IMG/VR virus record: IMGVR_UViG_3300008116_003012
Location: 1-64,000 of that record
Strand: one strand, 5' to 3'
Source of the DNA: a virus
Length of the DNA: 64,000 nt
Shown: positions 23,313 through 30,363 of the stretch, piece by piece
Layout: every line of letters starts with the position of its first letter
How positions within the stretch are numbered: position 1 is the first letter of the stretch
Program-made: the position numbers and the translations under genes
The notes under the pieces: generated by a model
Database searches by the model: none
What the model saw: only the letters and a program-made list of their open reading frames with translations
Told to the model about the DNA's origin: nothing

Positions 23313-24452
23313 TTAAACACCTGCGTCTTTTAGATCTGCACTTGCGGCAATCTCACCTTGTGTACGCTTGTCGTCGGCTGCACGATTATTGATAGCATTG
23401 ATAATACCGTTGTATTGTTTCATCAACTCAATATCTATAGGATCTTGACTATCTTGTAATTCATTAGCCATTGCATTTAATGCTTCTACATCTTTAGGAT
23501 CTGGTGCCGCGTTTGCTTCTGGCTTACCACTAACCGGAGGAGGTGTAGTAGTAGCTGTATTCGGACCTGGTACAGGAGGTGTTGGTTTCTTCTGCATAGC
23601 TGACATACCTGCTACGCCTGCTGCCGCACCAGCCGCTGCCATTGCAGGTTTACTTCCTAACGCTGATCCTGTTTTTGCGCCTGCTGAAGCTGTTTTATTT
23701 ACTACTTGTCCTTTATTTGCACCAGTAGTTGCCTTTCCTGCTACTTGGGCAAATTTAGGATTTTTAAAACCAGCAGCTACATTTTTTCCAAAAGTAGCAA
23801 GAGCACCTAATGGATTTTCGTTAATTTGAGGATTATCAATTTGTTCTAAACGGGCTCTTAAAGCTGCGATTTTTTCTGATTCTGACATAATTTTTCCTTT
23901 GGGATTATTTATTTTGCTTGAAAGCTGAACATCTGGAAACTGTTTCATGGCCGCTGTAGTTGCTGGTCCCATTTTTCCATCTGCTTTAATTTTTGCACCT
24001 TTAGCAATCAACTGTTGTTGTAATGCAAATACTTTAGGATCTCCACCTGGAGGAACTTGTACTTTTGGCTGTGCAGGTGCTGCCGGTGTCGCTGCTGCTT
24101 GAGCAGGTTGATCTTTAGCTGCGGCTGCTGCAACTTGCTCGTCGTCTGGTAACCAACTTCCAGTACGCATCTTATCTCTAACGGCTTGGATGCCTGTTCC
24201 AAGAAGGGCTGCACCAGTTCCTATTCCCGGAATCATACTTGCAGCTCCTGTCATACCCGCAATGGCAGCACCTGTCTTATCACCAGCTTTTAATCTGTTA
24301 TTTGCATCATATGCACCTAGTGCTGCACCTGCGCCTGGTATAACTTTTCCTAGTAATTTACCGCCCGCTTTGGCAGCAACCGGTGCCGCCGTAGCGGTAG
24401 GCGATTCGATCAATCGAATTTTATTTAACGAATCGCTTATACCGTTGTTCAT
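23313..24452 (-). CDS. Ala/Gly-rich protein with glycine-zipper and peptidoglycan-binding-like segments
   Basis: A 379-aa low-complexity protein. Residues about 28-110 are glycine-zipper-like (GKLLGKVIPGAGAALGAYDA), a pattern found in membrane-inserting or ejection proteins. Residues about 140-175 (KVFALQQQLIAKGAKIKADG, then KMGPATTAAMKQF) look like a PG_binding_1 repeat. The C-terminal part is Pro/Gly-rich then helical. These features suit a virion or DNA-delivery protein that contacts the envelope; this is inference. Start overlaps the upstream stop by four bases. Confidence 0.65.
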   Translation of the reverse strand: MNNGISDSLNKIRLIESPTATAAPVAAKAGGKLLGKVIPGAGAALGAYDANNRLKAGDKTGAAIAGMTGAASMIPGIGTGAALLGTGIQAVRDKMRTGSWLPDDEQVAAAAAKDQPAQAAATPAAPAQPKVQVPPGGDPKVFALQQQLIAKGAKIKADGKMGPATTAAMKQFPDVQLSSKINNPKGKIMSESEKIAALRARLEQIDNPQINENPLGALATFGKNVAAGFKNPKFAQVAGKATTGANKGQVVNKTASAGAKTGSALGSKPAMAAAGAAAGVAGMSAMQKKPTPPVPGPNTATTTPPPVSGKPEANAAPDPKDVEALNAMANELQDSQDPIDIELMKQYNGIINAINNRAADDKRTQGEIAASADLKDAGV

Positions 24453-25339
24453 TGTCCTGCAACACCTTGTTTAGCCATGTTAGGATTTCCTACTGCTGCG
24501 CCACCGCCTGTATTAGCAAACCCTGCTGGTTTACCGCCTACTGGAGGTTTAGGAGCAGGAGCAATGTGTTTAACCTTTGCAGGAGCAGCTGGTGTTGCTG
24601 CCGCACCTGTTACTCCGCCAGTCTTAGCTAACTTATCCATTAATGCCTTAAACTTTTCACGTGTAGCTGCCACTGCCGGATCAACTGCTGCTGGTGCTGT
24701 TGGTTTAGCTGTGCCATCCGCTGCCGCTTGTGCAGCCGCTTCTTCACCTGGATTACCTACGCCAGTTGCGGCACTTGTTGAATTGCCGCCAGCGGCCATA
24801 GCTCTTCCGGCTGCGCCCATTTCTGCATCATCTCTATCTGCTTGATTAGGATCCATTGTTTGTGTTGCCGGTGCTGCCGGCTTTGCAACTGCCTTACCTT
24901 TGTTAGGAGCACGAGCAAGAATAAATTGATCGTTAATGTCAGGAACGCCTCCTCCTTTAGTCAACCATGCTTGATCTGCTGGACTCATTGCTGCAAACTT
25001 TTCAGCATCTGCACCTTGGTAAGGATTAGCAACAGGTGCTTCTTCTAAGTTAAATTCTCTTAGTAATTCCTGTGCAATAGAGCTTCTAAAAACAATGCCT
25101 TCGTTCTTCTTTTTCTTCTCAGCTTTCTTTTGATCAGAATCTTTGCCGCCATCGTCAAATGTACTTGATTTACGAGTATACTGTGTAACACCTGGCTTGA
25201 TTTCTTTTTTGTCAAACTTACCAGTTGTTTTTTCCTTATCAGCACGAGCCTTGGCATCTGCTACAGTTGGAAAACCTTCATTAAGAAGTTGCTTGCTTTC
25301 GATTTGATCCATCTTGGCAATGAGTGCTTTTAAGTCCAT
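24449..25339 (-). CDS. low-complexity Ala/Pro-rich phage protein
   Basis: A 296-aa protein. N-terminus MDLKALIAKMDQIESKQLLN, then a module with QYTRKSSTFDDGGKDSDQKK that is shared with 26337-27476, then long Ala, Pro and Gly-rich stretches. The N-terminal helix plus LNEG resembles an interaction or cleavage tag. Probably virion-associated. A late-type promoter lies 21 bases upstream of its ATG. Confidence 0.65.
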   Translation of the reverse strand: MDLKALIAKMDQIESKQLLNEGFPTVADAKARADKEKTTGKFDKKEIKPGVTQYTRKSSTFDDGGKDSDQKKAEKKKKNEGIVFRSSIAQELLREFNLEEAPVANPYQGADAEKFAAMSPADQAWLTKGGGVPDINDQFILARAPNKGKAVAKPAAPATQTMDPNQADRDDAEMGAAGRAMAAGGNSTSAATGVGNPGEEAAAQAAADGTAKPTAPAAVDPAVAATREKFKALMDKLAKTGGVTGAAATPAAPAKVKHIAPAPKPPVGGKPAGFANTGGGAAVGNPNMAKQGVAGQ

Positions 25340-25359
25340 TTTATAATCCTATATCTATA

Positions 25360-25369
25360 ATATATTTAT
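25360..25369 (-). promoter_or_regulatory. T4-like late promoter motif
   Basis: AATAAATATA on the minus strand, 21 bases upstream of the 24449-25339 start; flanked by the small repeat TAATA/TATTA. Confidence 0.55.
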
Positions 25370-25390
25370 TATTTGTGCTCACTTTAAAGT

Positions 25391-25465
25391 CCACGGTAGC
25401 GAATCGCTTTCCTTGCCCAGCAGCCGGGCCACACTTATATAACGCAAAGGTCCTAAGGTAGTGTG
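25391..25465. other. structured non-coding element resembling 23S rRNA helix 68-71 sequence
   Basis: No ORF. On the plus strand it holds TATAACG, a 4-base gap, then GGTCCTAAGGTAG (25449-25461), near-identical to the most conserved stretch of 23S rRNA domain IV (the I-CeuI site region), and GGTAGCGAA with TTCCTTG (25395-25415), the sequence that in 23S follows it. The order is permuted. Hairpins: AGCG/CGCT (25398-25408), GCCC/GGGC (25415-25429) and CACACT/AGTGTG (25430-25465). Role unknown. Confidence 0.5.
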
Positions 25466-26185
25466 TTATTTTGGCACACAGTTAGGAACTGTGCGACCGC
25501 CTTTCTTTTTAGTTCCTACTGGTTTATAACCTTTCCAGCAGGGATTATCTGTACGTAAGCTTTCATCAACATTTCCGGACACAATGGCATCATAATGACT
25601 CATGTCAATTACATCTACTTTTTTACTTAGTTCAATAAGTCTTTGTGTAACATCATGTAGAGCCATATCGTCTTGTGCATCTTCTTTAGAGTATTCCATT
25701 ATTCTTAACAACAGAGGAATATCTAAAGTAACAGTATCTACAGGATCAGTTTCTTCATTTTTATATCTACGGTTGTTATCGACTCTTGCACCTTTTTTTG
25801 CCATTTGAATAATGTTTTCAGGAGGAGTCTGAGATTGTGAAATATGCTTTTTAAATGTTGATTGATGTCCAAAATTTCCAACTTTGTTTGACACCCGCTC
25901 TGCAAGTTGCTTAACTTTTTCAGTTTTAGCATTTTGACTTTCAGCAAATTCTTGCTCAGCCTGTTTAAAGTATTTGTCTATTAAACTTGGCTTGCTTTTT
26001 GTTTCTTCAGATGGAGTTTTGTATTCAGTGTAATGATTAACAGCAATGCTTTCCGCCGCTGTTAATCGATTTAATTTGCCGGCACCTTCTGCAATAATGG
26101 ATACAAATCGTGCCATGTCTCCTACTTCGGCTTGAGGCTTTGTAGTCTGTCCATCAATAGCCTGCAATATTTTCTTCATATCCAT
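25466..26185 (-). CDS. conserved phage protein, possibly virion-associated
   Basis: A 239-aa helical protein. A Lys/Glu/Gln-rich middle is followed by a conserved block TLDIPLLLRIMEYSKEDAQD and VTQRLIELSKKVDVIDMSHY. The C-terminus ends with NPCWKGYKPVGTKKKGGR, a short basic Cys-containing motif recurring in aquatic T4-like phages. The start overlaps the stop of the Cys-rich gene (TAATG). Function unknown. Confidence 0.7.
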   Translation of the reverse strand: MDMKKILQAIDGQTTKPQAEVGDMARFVSIIAEGAGKLNRLTAAESIAVNHYTEYKTPSEETKSKPSLIDKYFKQAEQEFAESQNAKTEKVKQLAERVSNKVGNFGHQSTFKKHISQSQTPPENIIQMAKKGARVDNNRRYKNEETDPVDTVTLDIPLLLRIMEYSKEDAQDDMALHDVTQRLIELSKKVDVIDMSHYDAIVSGNVDESLRTDNPCWKGYKPVGTKKKGGRTVPNCVPK

Positions 26186-26337
26186 TAGTTAAGTCCTTTA
26201 AACTCTTCTATACGACGACAGTCTTCACATTCACATTCTGTGCAGTAGTCACAACTTAAACAACTGTGACCGCAATGTGGTAAACAGTGACAAGGGCAGT
26301 TAGCCCTTAGTCTCTTATACGTGTCGTCTTGTTCCAT
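26185..26337 (-). CDS. 50-aa cysteine-rich metal-binding-like miniprotein
   Basis: A short gene linked to both neighbours by TAATG overlaps, which supports translation. It has 10 Cys and several His in 50 residues, in patterns such as NCPCHCLPHCGHSC and CDYCTECECEDC. This suggests a metallothionein-like or zinc-binding peptide. No annotated family recognised. It lies inside the block of virion-like genes. Confidence 0.7.
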   Translation of the reverse strand: MEQDDTYKRLRANCPCHCLPHCGHSCLSCDYCTECECEDCRRIEEFKGLN

Positions 26338-27476
26338 TACTTTTTAGCAAACGGATTTTTCTTTTTATCAGCAACTGCCTTTTTCATTGGTTCTTTTTTG
26401 TTGCCATCTTTATCCATGTCTAAGAAGTCCGGCTTTGATGCTTCTTTTAAACGACCATCTTTTTCTGCTGAACGTAACATAGCTGCACGATCTGCATAGC
26501 TACCACGCTTGACATCTTTAGCAGCATCTTTTTCACCCTTAGTAGGATTCTTAACATGCTTTAGTGGATCGAATTTTTCAGATTTGGCTTCTTTAACATC
26601 TTTGCCAGCACGTAGTTTAGCAAAGTCGCTCTTTTCTAGTTTGCCGTCTTTATCAACATCTAACTTTCTTTGACCGCCTTTTAATGCTTCGGTAGTCTTC
26701 TTGTCAGCAACTGCCTTTTTCATTGGCTCTTTTTTGTTGCCATCTTTGTCCATGTCTAAGAAATCTGGCTTGCTACCTTCTTTAACTGGTTTAGTTGCTC
26801 CTGGTTTAGGTGGAACACCTTCTGGATCGCTAACTGCTGTAGTTGTTTTAGCAGGAGTCTTGATGCCCTTCATTTTGTTATAGGCATTAGGATCTTTACT
26901 CTTCATTAAAGCGGCACCTTGTGCAGGCGTTAACGGAGCATTTTCATTTGCTTTGATTTTCTTTTTAGCTTTCTTTGTATCACTGTCATCACCACCGTCT
27001 GTAAATGTACTTGATTTACGAGTATACTGTGTACCAGTGCTAGTTTTCTTTACATCAAACTTGCCAGTGCCTTTTTCGCTAGCAGCTTTTTTATTTGCTG
27101 CCATCATGTCTTCCCAGCCTTCGTCAAGATCCTTTTGATTCTTTTCTTTAAGTTTTTCTAGCTTGACTTTTGCTTCAGTTAATTTGCGTTTGAATTCACG
27201 TTTGACTGATTCACTATACATGTCTGCTGTTTCTAATCTTTCTCCGTATTCACTAAACTTCATTTCATATTCCATGAAGTGATATACTGATGCAATGTAA
27301 TCAGCAGATTTAGTAATTTTAGCCTGTACCCAACCTTCTAGTTGATCACCATCTTGGATCATTTTAAATAGTTTTGTACTGTAATTGGCCAACTTGTACA
27401 AGTCAGCGCGAGCCATTGCGGCTTCTCTATCATCCGGGTTTGGACGGGGTGTGTTCATCATATTCATGTCTGGCAT
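26337..27476 (-). CDS. helical protein with EF-hand-like repeats
   Basis: 379 aa from the ATG at 27476 (MPDMNMMNTP), with GGAG eight bases upstream. The N-terminal 130 residues are helical and conserved. A module QYTRKSSTFTDGGDDSDTKK is shared with 24449-25339. Then come FLDMDKDGNKKEPMKKA (twice) and LDVDKDGKLEKSDFAKL, with DxDxDG loops typical of EF-hand or dockerin calcium sites. The two copies are encoded by 68-bp near-identical DNA repeats (26368-26435, 26704-26771). Likely a virion protein; calcium binding is inference. Confidence 0.7.
   Translation of the reverse strand: MPDMNMMNTPRPNPDDREAAMARADLYKLANYSTKLFKMIQDGDQLEGWVQAKITKSADYIASVYHFMEYEMKFSEYGERLETADMYSESVKREFKRKLTEAKVKLEKLKEKNQKDLDEGWEDMMAANKKAASEKGTGKFDVKKTSTGTQYTRKSSTFTDGGDDSDTKKAKKKIKANENAPLTPAQGAALMKSKDPNAYNKMKGIKTPAKTTTAVSDPEGVPPKPGATKPVKEGSKPDFLDMDKDGNKKEPMKKAVADKKTTEALKGGQRKLDVDKDGKLEKSDFAKLRAGKDVKEAKSEKFDPLKHVKNPTKGEKDAAKDVKRGSYADRAAMLRSAEKDGRLKEASKPDFLDMDKDGNKKEPMKKAVADKKKNPFAKK
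26368..26435 (-). repeat. 68-bp internal direct repeat, copy 1
   Basis: Near-identical to 26704-26771 in the same gene; encodes the C-terminal DMDKDG-containing module. Confidence 0.8.
26704..26771 (-). repeat. 68-bp internal direct repeat, copy 2
   Basis: Near-identical to 26368-26435; differs at only a few positions, mostly synonymous. Confidence 0.8.
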
Positions 27477-27495
27477 GGTTAACTCCAATGTTTAG

Positions 27496-27505
27496 TATAT
27501 TTATC
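27496..27505 (-). promoter_or_regulatory. T4-like late promoter motif
   Basis: GATAAATATA on the minus strand, 20 bases upstream of the 26337-27476 ATG, overlapping the stop of 27501-27770. Confidence 0.6.
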
Positions 27506-27770
27506 GTTTTGCTACTGGGCCGCCGAAAAGACTAGCACCTTTAATATCATGTGCAGATTTAGCAGTTCCGTCTGAGTTTTTAGGCTGTACTACTTTAGGC
27601 TGCGGAGGTGCTTTAGTACCGCTTTTTCCGCCCCAAGGATCGCCTAAATAGCTTTTTTTACCACGTGCTTTACCTGGGCTAATATGCGGATTTACTACAG
27701 TACCTATATTAGCTGTACTTGTAGCACCTGCTGTGGCGCTTTCTGCCATTGTTATTTCTCGTATTCTCAT
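27501..27770 (-). CDS. small conserved phage protein
   Basis: An 89-aa protein starting MRIREITMAESATAGATSTA, then PGKARGKKSYLGDPWGGKSG TKAPPQPK. The N-terminal MRIREI tag and the GKKSY.G.PW pattern are features I know from T4-like aquatic phages. Probably a minor virion or assembly protein (inference). ATGA overlap with the upstream gene. Confidence 0.65.
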   Translation of the reverse strand: MRIREITMAESATAGATSTANIGTVVNPHISPGKARGKKSYLGDPWGGKSGTKAPPQPKVVQPKNSDGTAKSAHDIKGASLFGGPVAKR

Positions 27771-27961
27771 TTTTTCTTAGCCCTTCCTGCCTTCATATTT
27801 GCTAACCAGTGTGCAAGTTGACCTTTGCGTCCTCCCTGTTTAGCAGTCTTACGTAAACTGCTTACACTTGCCTTGGTATTAATACCGTGACGCTTGCTAT
27901 CGCCCTTATCTTGAGGGTTTCGACCATCAGCAAAGTTTTCTAAAATTTCACTTACTTTCAT
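27767..27961 (-). CDS. small basic conserved protein
   Basis: A 64-aa basic protein: MKVSEILENFADGRNPQDKG, then SVSSLRKTAKQGGRKGQLAHW and a KAGRAKKK tail. The same pattern (KVSEIL..FADG...SLRK.AK...HW..NMK.G) is widespread in T4-like aquatic phages as a hypothetical protein. Charge suggests nucleic-acid contact. Confidence 0.75.
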   Translation of the reverse strand: MKVSEILENFADGRNPQDKGDSKRHGINTKASVSSLRKTAKQGGRKGQLAHWLANMKAGRAKKK

Positions 27962-28253
27962 GGGATTTCTCTCCAGTCATGTAAGGAAGGCTGAACCACA
28001 GTTTAAACCATTCAGGGTCTCCGGCACGAATATTATTCTTACGCATAATTTTGGCTTTTTCTTGACCTGATTGTCCAAACGTTTCTCCGTAGCTTGTTTG
28101 ACTTGCTCTATATTCATGTAATCTAGCAACGCCCCCTAATCCGCCTAGTCCCGCTAATGCTTTTATCTCGTGAATAGGATCATCAGGGGACAAATAGGCA
28201 TCGTCTGGACTGTCTTGATTTAAATCTGCTGCGGTGATTTTATATTGTTTCAT
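27948..28253 (-). CDS. conserved phage protein, function unknown
   Basis: A 101-aa protein with a Gly/Leu/Ala segment (IKALAGLGGLGGVARLHEYR) and an aromatic C-terminal part (PEWFKLWFSLPYMTGE). Overlaps neighbours by 6 and 14 bases. No function. Confidence 0.65.
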   Translation of the reverse strand: MKQYKITAADLNQDSPDDAYLSPDDPIHEIKALAGLGGLGGVARLHEYRASQTSYGETFGQSGQEKAKIMRKNNIRAGDPEWFKLWFSLPYMTGEKSHESK

Positions 28254-29320
28254 TTAGACTTCTTTGTGTCGTTAGCAAACTGTTTGTTAGTAGCTTTTAC
28301 AATACCACTGAATCTTTTATCACCGCGTTTAAAGTCACCTGATGCATCTGCTTTCTTAGCATCTGCTCCTGCTGCTTTTTTATACTTTCCTAACATATCA
28401 TTAGATAGTTCTTGCAGACTTGTTTTTAAATCAATATCTTCCGCTACACCTTGGCCTTCTGCCTGTTTAATTATTGCATCTAACTCAGACATCATTTGCT
28501 GAATCTTAGGAAGTTGTGATTGGAATGCTGCTATTATTTTCTGAAATGTCTTTTGAACATCAACTTCTTGATTTGGTGCAAGCACCATCATCTTTTTAAC
28601 TGCTTCGGGATTAGGAGCTTCTGATCCGTATTCTGCTGCTAAACTATAAATGCCTTTGACGAACTCAGTTGTAGGAATAGTTTCGTCTGCGGCTGCAACT
28701 TCTGTTACTTCAGGTTGCTTTTTCTTAGCAACTTTTTTTGGCTTTTCTGGATTCGCGCCTACCGCAGCAACTACAGTGTCAAAATAAGTTTGACCGTTAA
28801 CTGTTAACTTAGGATCTGTTCCGCTGGCTGCATAAAAAGCAGCTTCGTCATTAGCTCGAGCTGCGGTTCGAAGTGCAGTTGCTGAACTTACACGAGGGCT
28901 TTCTACGTGCTTGATTGCTCTAAATTTATAGTAACCGTGAGGACCTTCTTTACCGTTGTAGTCATTTAACAGCTTGCCAGCCCATGCCCAATCGTTACCG
29001 TCTGTTACATAGGCAATAGTTTTGTCATCGCCTAAGAGTTCATATAGTTTACTTGCTAATGTAACAACACTTTGCTCCGGAAGAATGTGTCCTTTAATAG
29101 GAGGATATATAGCCTGCATCCATGCCGACTTTTCTTTAAACGTTAATGGGTCGTTAGGTCCATGTGTACTGGGATTTGTTCCAATGAACCATTTGTTACC
29201 CGCTGCTTGTACAGCTTTGTATACTTCTATGTGTCCTTGATGAGCAGGGTTGAATCGACCGAATGCAAATGCTGCATCAGCACTTGGCATTTTTACTTCA
29301 AACAAATTTCTAAGTAACAT
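28250..29320 (-). CDS. cytidylyltransferase-like nucleotidyltransferase with long C-terminal extension
   Basis: A 356-aa protein. The N-terminal domain has the HxGH nucleotidyltransferase motif in AFGRFNPAHQGHIEVYK and later residues HVESPRVSSATALR that resemble the second nucleotide-binding motif. From about residue 190 there is a Lys/Ala/Pro-rich linker and a helical C-terminal domain. Such enzymes activate phosphorylated small molecules with CTP or ATP; here the substrate is unknown. It sits in a block of virion-like genes. Confidence 0.75.
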   Translation of the reverse strand: MLLRNLFEVKMPSADAAFAFGRFNPAHQGHIEVYKAVQAAGNKWFIGTNPSTHGPNDPLTFKEKSAWMQAIYPPIKGHILPEQSVVTLASKLYELLGDDKTIAYVTDGNDWAWAGKLLNDYNGKEGPHGYYKFRAIKHVESPRVSSATALRTAARANDEAAFYAASGTDPKLTVNGQTYFDTVVAAVGANPEKPKKVAKKKQPEVTEVAAADETIPTTEFVKGIYSLAAEYGSEAPNPEAVKKMMVLAPNQEVDVQKTFQKIIAAFQSQLPKIQQMMSELDAIIKQAEGQGVAEDIDLKTSLQELSNDMLGKYKKAAGADAKKADASGDFKRGDKRFSGIVKATNKQFANDTKKSK

Positions 29321-29321
29321 G

Positions 29322-29669
29322 TCAATCCTCTAAATCGTATGCGCCATCTTCGCAATTTTTAATTTCGCGTTTGTGAATTTCTTCGCAGATTTCTTTGCAC
29401 ATGTCATCTTTTAAGGTTTTTTCTAGTCCTTCTACAGGAAACTTGTTTTGATAGATAGCATAAGCTTCTCTAACCAATCGTTCAAATCCTTTTGGAGAAA
29501 TGTTTTTTCCTTCTTTGCAATACTCGTCAAATTTAAGCATTGCAGGAAAATAGCGTTTTCGATAAAATTCTGGATCGTTATTCATAAAAAAGATCACATC
29601 ATCTTTAAGATCATATCCTAAATCTTTTTTCTTATCATCCTCGTTTCCGAATAATTCATTAACATTCAT
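29322..29669 (-). CDS. conserved acidic phage protein
   Basis: A 115-aa acidic protein: MNVNELFGNEDDKKKDLGYD, then DDVIFFMNNDPEFYRKRYFP and a C-terminal part with Cys residues (DDMCKEICEEIHKREIKNCE). Known to me as a conserved hypothetical protein of T4-like aquatic phages. A late-type promoter sits in a hairpin just upstream. Confidence 0.7.
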   Translation of the reverse strand: MNVNELFGNEDDKKKDLGYDLKDDVIFFMNNDPEFYRKRYFPAMLKFDEYCKEGKNISPKGFERLVREAYAIYQNKFPVEGLEKTLKDDMCKEICEEIHKREIKNCEDGAYDLED

Positions 29670-29690
29670 AATTTAAGTCCTGTCGTAAGA

Positions 29691-29728
29691 AATCCCTTAC
29701 TTCGTTATATTTATCGAAATAAGGGATT
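29691..29728 (-). terminator. long hairpin with late promoter in its loop
   Basis: AATCCCTTA pairs with TAAGGGATT and, inside, TTCG with CGAA (one mismatch). Leftward it is followed by TTTCTT. It follows the 29734-30363 stop by a few bases and so likely ends the clpA operon. Confidence 0.75.
29706..29715 (-). promoter_or_regulatory. T4-like late promoter motif in hairpin loop
   Basis: GATAAATATA on the minus strand, 37 bases upstream of the 29322-29669 start, located in the loop of the hairpin 29691-29728. Confidence 0.6.
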
Positions 29729-29733
29729 CGTTA

Positions 29734-30363
29734 TTAAGCTTTGATTACAGTTTCTATCCTACTAATAACACTACCTAAAAACATACGTACCATTGTAAGT
29801 GTTTTATCGTCTTTAACATAGAAATAACCGCCGCCCCAACTAAATCCCTTACCTAAGTCTTTTTTAATACGTTTAGTTAATCTTAACTTGTCATTACCAT
29901 CACTCCAATTTAAAAAGCTTTGATAATCTTGTCTAGTAGCGCCTATATGTATTTTGTACTTATAGTCTAGTGTTTTAACAATAACATTGTCTTTTTCTAG
30001 AACAGGACTAGTTCTATTAGGCAAACATATAAACTTGACTCTTTGATCATCTAATGATGCTAATTTTTCAATGGTTGTGCTGTCATTTGTATAAAGATTG
30101 ATTCTAGGACTTTCGATACGCAGTTCGTAATCTCCTAGAGTAGACATTAAATCTCTAAGTTTAAAACAATATTCTAAATCTTCTTTTGTTTTTATCTTAA
30201 CCCAAGAAGGAAAATGTCCTTCATTGAGTTTTTCTAAAACATAATCTAACTTATTGCCTCTAAACCAACCAGCAATAGGACAAACAAGTACAATTTTATA
30301 CTTGTACTTGTTTGCAAACAGACTTACTGTTTCTTTAATCAGAACTGATTTCGGTAGTTTCAT
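29734..30363 (-). CDS. conserved phage protein, function unknown
   Basis: A 209-aa protein with alternating beta strands and helices (YKIVLVCPIAGWFRGNKLDY near the start) and a C-terminal WSDGNDKLRLTKRIKKDLGK GFSW segment. It overlaps the clpA 3' end by 29 bases. Homologues exist in aquatic T4-like phages without function. Confidence 0.7.
   Translation of the reverse strand: MKLPKSVLIKETVSLFANKYKYKIVLVCPIAGWFRGNKLDYVLEKLNEGHFPSWVKIKTKEDLEYCFKLRDLMSTLGDYELRIESPRINLYTNDSTTIEKLASLDDQRVKFICLPNRTSPVLEKDNVIVKTLDYKYKIHIGATRQDYQSFLNWSDGNDKLRLTKRIKKDLGKGFSWGGGYFYVKDDKTLTMVRMFLGSVISRIETVIKA

Noticed and set aside
24190-24845. Long plus-strand Ala/Pro-rich frames
   Set aside because: Reverse complements of Ala/Gly-rich coding sequence; no start signals.
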